Program-made: the position numbers and the translations under genes
Notes under the pieces: model-generated
Seen by the model: only the letters and a program-made list of their open reading frames with translations
Databases searched by the model: none
What the model was told of the DNA's origin: nothing
Shown: piece after piece, positions 5,136 through 5,669 of the stretch
Numbering within the stretch: the first letter of the stretch is position 1
Layout: each line of letters starts with the position of its first letter
Source: Ruminococcaceae bacterium UBA5423
Lineage (GTDB): Bacteria > Bacillota > Clostridia > Oscillospirales > Acutalibacteraceae
Direction of reading: 5' to 3'
Length of the DNA stretch: 5,669 nucleotides
NCBI GenBank assembly: GCA_002409375.1
Contig: DHNF01000154.1
Span: forward strand, 1 to 5,669

Positions 5136-5669
5136 AGTATTTATAGAATGATTCTTTATATATGCTGCTTAAGAAGTCAATAATATCTGCAAGCAGGGTG
5201 AAGCAAAGCAACGAAATAAAGATAATAATTGCTATACCTATCAATGTCAACAATATCATTGCTATGGTTTTGGTAAAAGTAAATTGATGGATTGTCAAGG
5301 TGCTGCTGAACAGTAAAAAACCAATCCATACATACACCATGGTAATCATCGCAGAATATATAGATTGTGCATCCGCAGTGAAAACCTGGCTGACAATCAA
5401 AATGATCGGGACAAACAGCACCAACGGGAACAGACTATAACAGGTGGCAGTGTAAATATCCGAAGCGGTCCCCTTGCCGTCAAAAAGTGTGGTAAAGCAC
5501 CAGTTTGAAACAACCCACATCATTACAGGCAGGACGATATTAGAAAAGCCTCTTAAAAATACGTTTGTTTCTGCCATGTTCAGATTATTGAAAAGATAAG
5601 GCTGAAAACGGGTAAACAGAACATCCACAAAAAATGCAGCTATAAGTATTACAGTTGCCGAGCGCATAT
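5134..5669 (-). CDS. YIP1 family integral membrane protein, N-terminus outside window
   Basis: C-terminal part of a polytopic membrane protein of the YIP1 type. The frame is open to the right edge. The methionine at 5665-5667 is probably internal, because related proteins have further residues before the first helix and some carry a large N-terminal repeat region. Numbering from that methionine, five hydrophobic segments are visible: about 4-17, 41-60, 76-95, 104-121 and 131-160 (long, perhaps two passes). Family-like landmarks are NWCFTTLFDGKGT (55-67), the following CYSLFPLVLF (76-85) and TIHQFTFTKTI (125-135). The C-terminus ends in a short amphipathic IYKESFYKY. The biochemical role of bacterial YIP1 proteins is not known. 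The tight link to the DUF5696 gene, and the frequent presence of sugar ABC transporter genes beside such pairs, suggest a membrane partner in a carbohydrate-related envelope complex. That role is inference. Confidence 0.82.
   Translation of the reverse strand, partial: MRSATVILIAAFFVDVLFTRFQPYLFNNLNMAETNVFLRGFSNIVLPVMMWVVSNWCFTTLFDGKGTASDIYTATCYSLFPLVLFVPIILIVSQVFTADAQSIYSAMITMVYVWIGFLLFSSTLTIHQFTFTKTIAMILLTLIGIAIIIFISLLCFTLLADIIDFLSSIYKESFYKY

Noticed and set aside
5665..5667. ATG as the true start of the YIP1 protein
   Set aside because: Only two bases of the window remain beyond it, so no ribosome site can be checked. Relatives have more sequence before the first helix.
1..5669. CRISPR array, tRNA, rRNA or riboswitch
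   Set aside because: No regularly spaced repeats with spacers, no cloverleaf-like or rRNA-like sequence, and no riboswitch core were recognised on either strand.

Overview
The window looks like chromosomal DNA of a low-to-mid GC Firmicute, most likely a clostridial species. The grounds are strong AGGAGG-type ribosome sites, a YIP1/DUF5696 gene pair of a kind seen in Clostridia and Paenibacilli, and family-level resemblance of the esterase, acetyltransferase and transposase to clostridial proteins. No search was run, so the taxonomic guess rests on recognition only.

Left part (1 to about 1250, plus strand): the 3' portion of an insertion sequence. Its DDE transposase gene is cut by the left window edge and ends at 831. 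About 210 bp of non-coding, structure-rich DNA follow, with nested inverted repeats and two copies of TTTGACAC. The likely right end of the element is near 1045. Between this end and the first minus-strand gene is a short open frame that could be the C-terminal remnant of another transposase (weak call).

Right part (1255 to 5669, minus strand): four genes in one direction. In transcription order they are a YIP1-type membrane protein (5' end outside the window), an 843-residue membrane-anchored DUF5696 protein with glycoside-hydrolase-like features, a GNAT acetyltransferase, and a tributyrin-esterase-like alpha/beta hydrolase. The first pair is tightly coupled: the ribosome site of the DUF5696 gene overlaps the YIP1 stop codon. 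The last pair is separated by 21 bp. Between the pairs lies an 83-bp gap whose upstream end carries a 32-bp near-perfect palindrome overlapping the DUF5696 stop codon. It may be a terminator or attenuator between two transcription units, or an operator.

How the genes work together: YIP1 and DUF5696 genes are often found beside carbohydrate ABC transporters, so this end of the window probably belongs to a glycan uptake or processing locus that continues off the right edge. The esterase and the acetyltransferase look cytoplasmic, and their link to that locus is only positional. No previously undescribed system is evident. The best second-look items are the folded region behind the transposase, the palindrome at 2573-2604, the altered acetyl-CoA loop of the acetyltransferase, and the uncharacterised DUF5696 protein.
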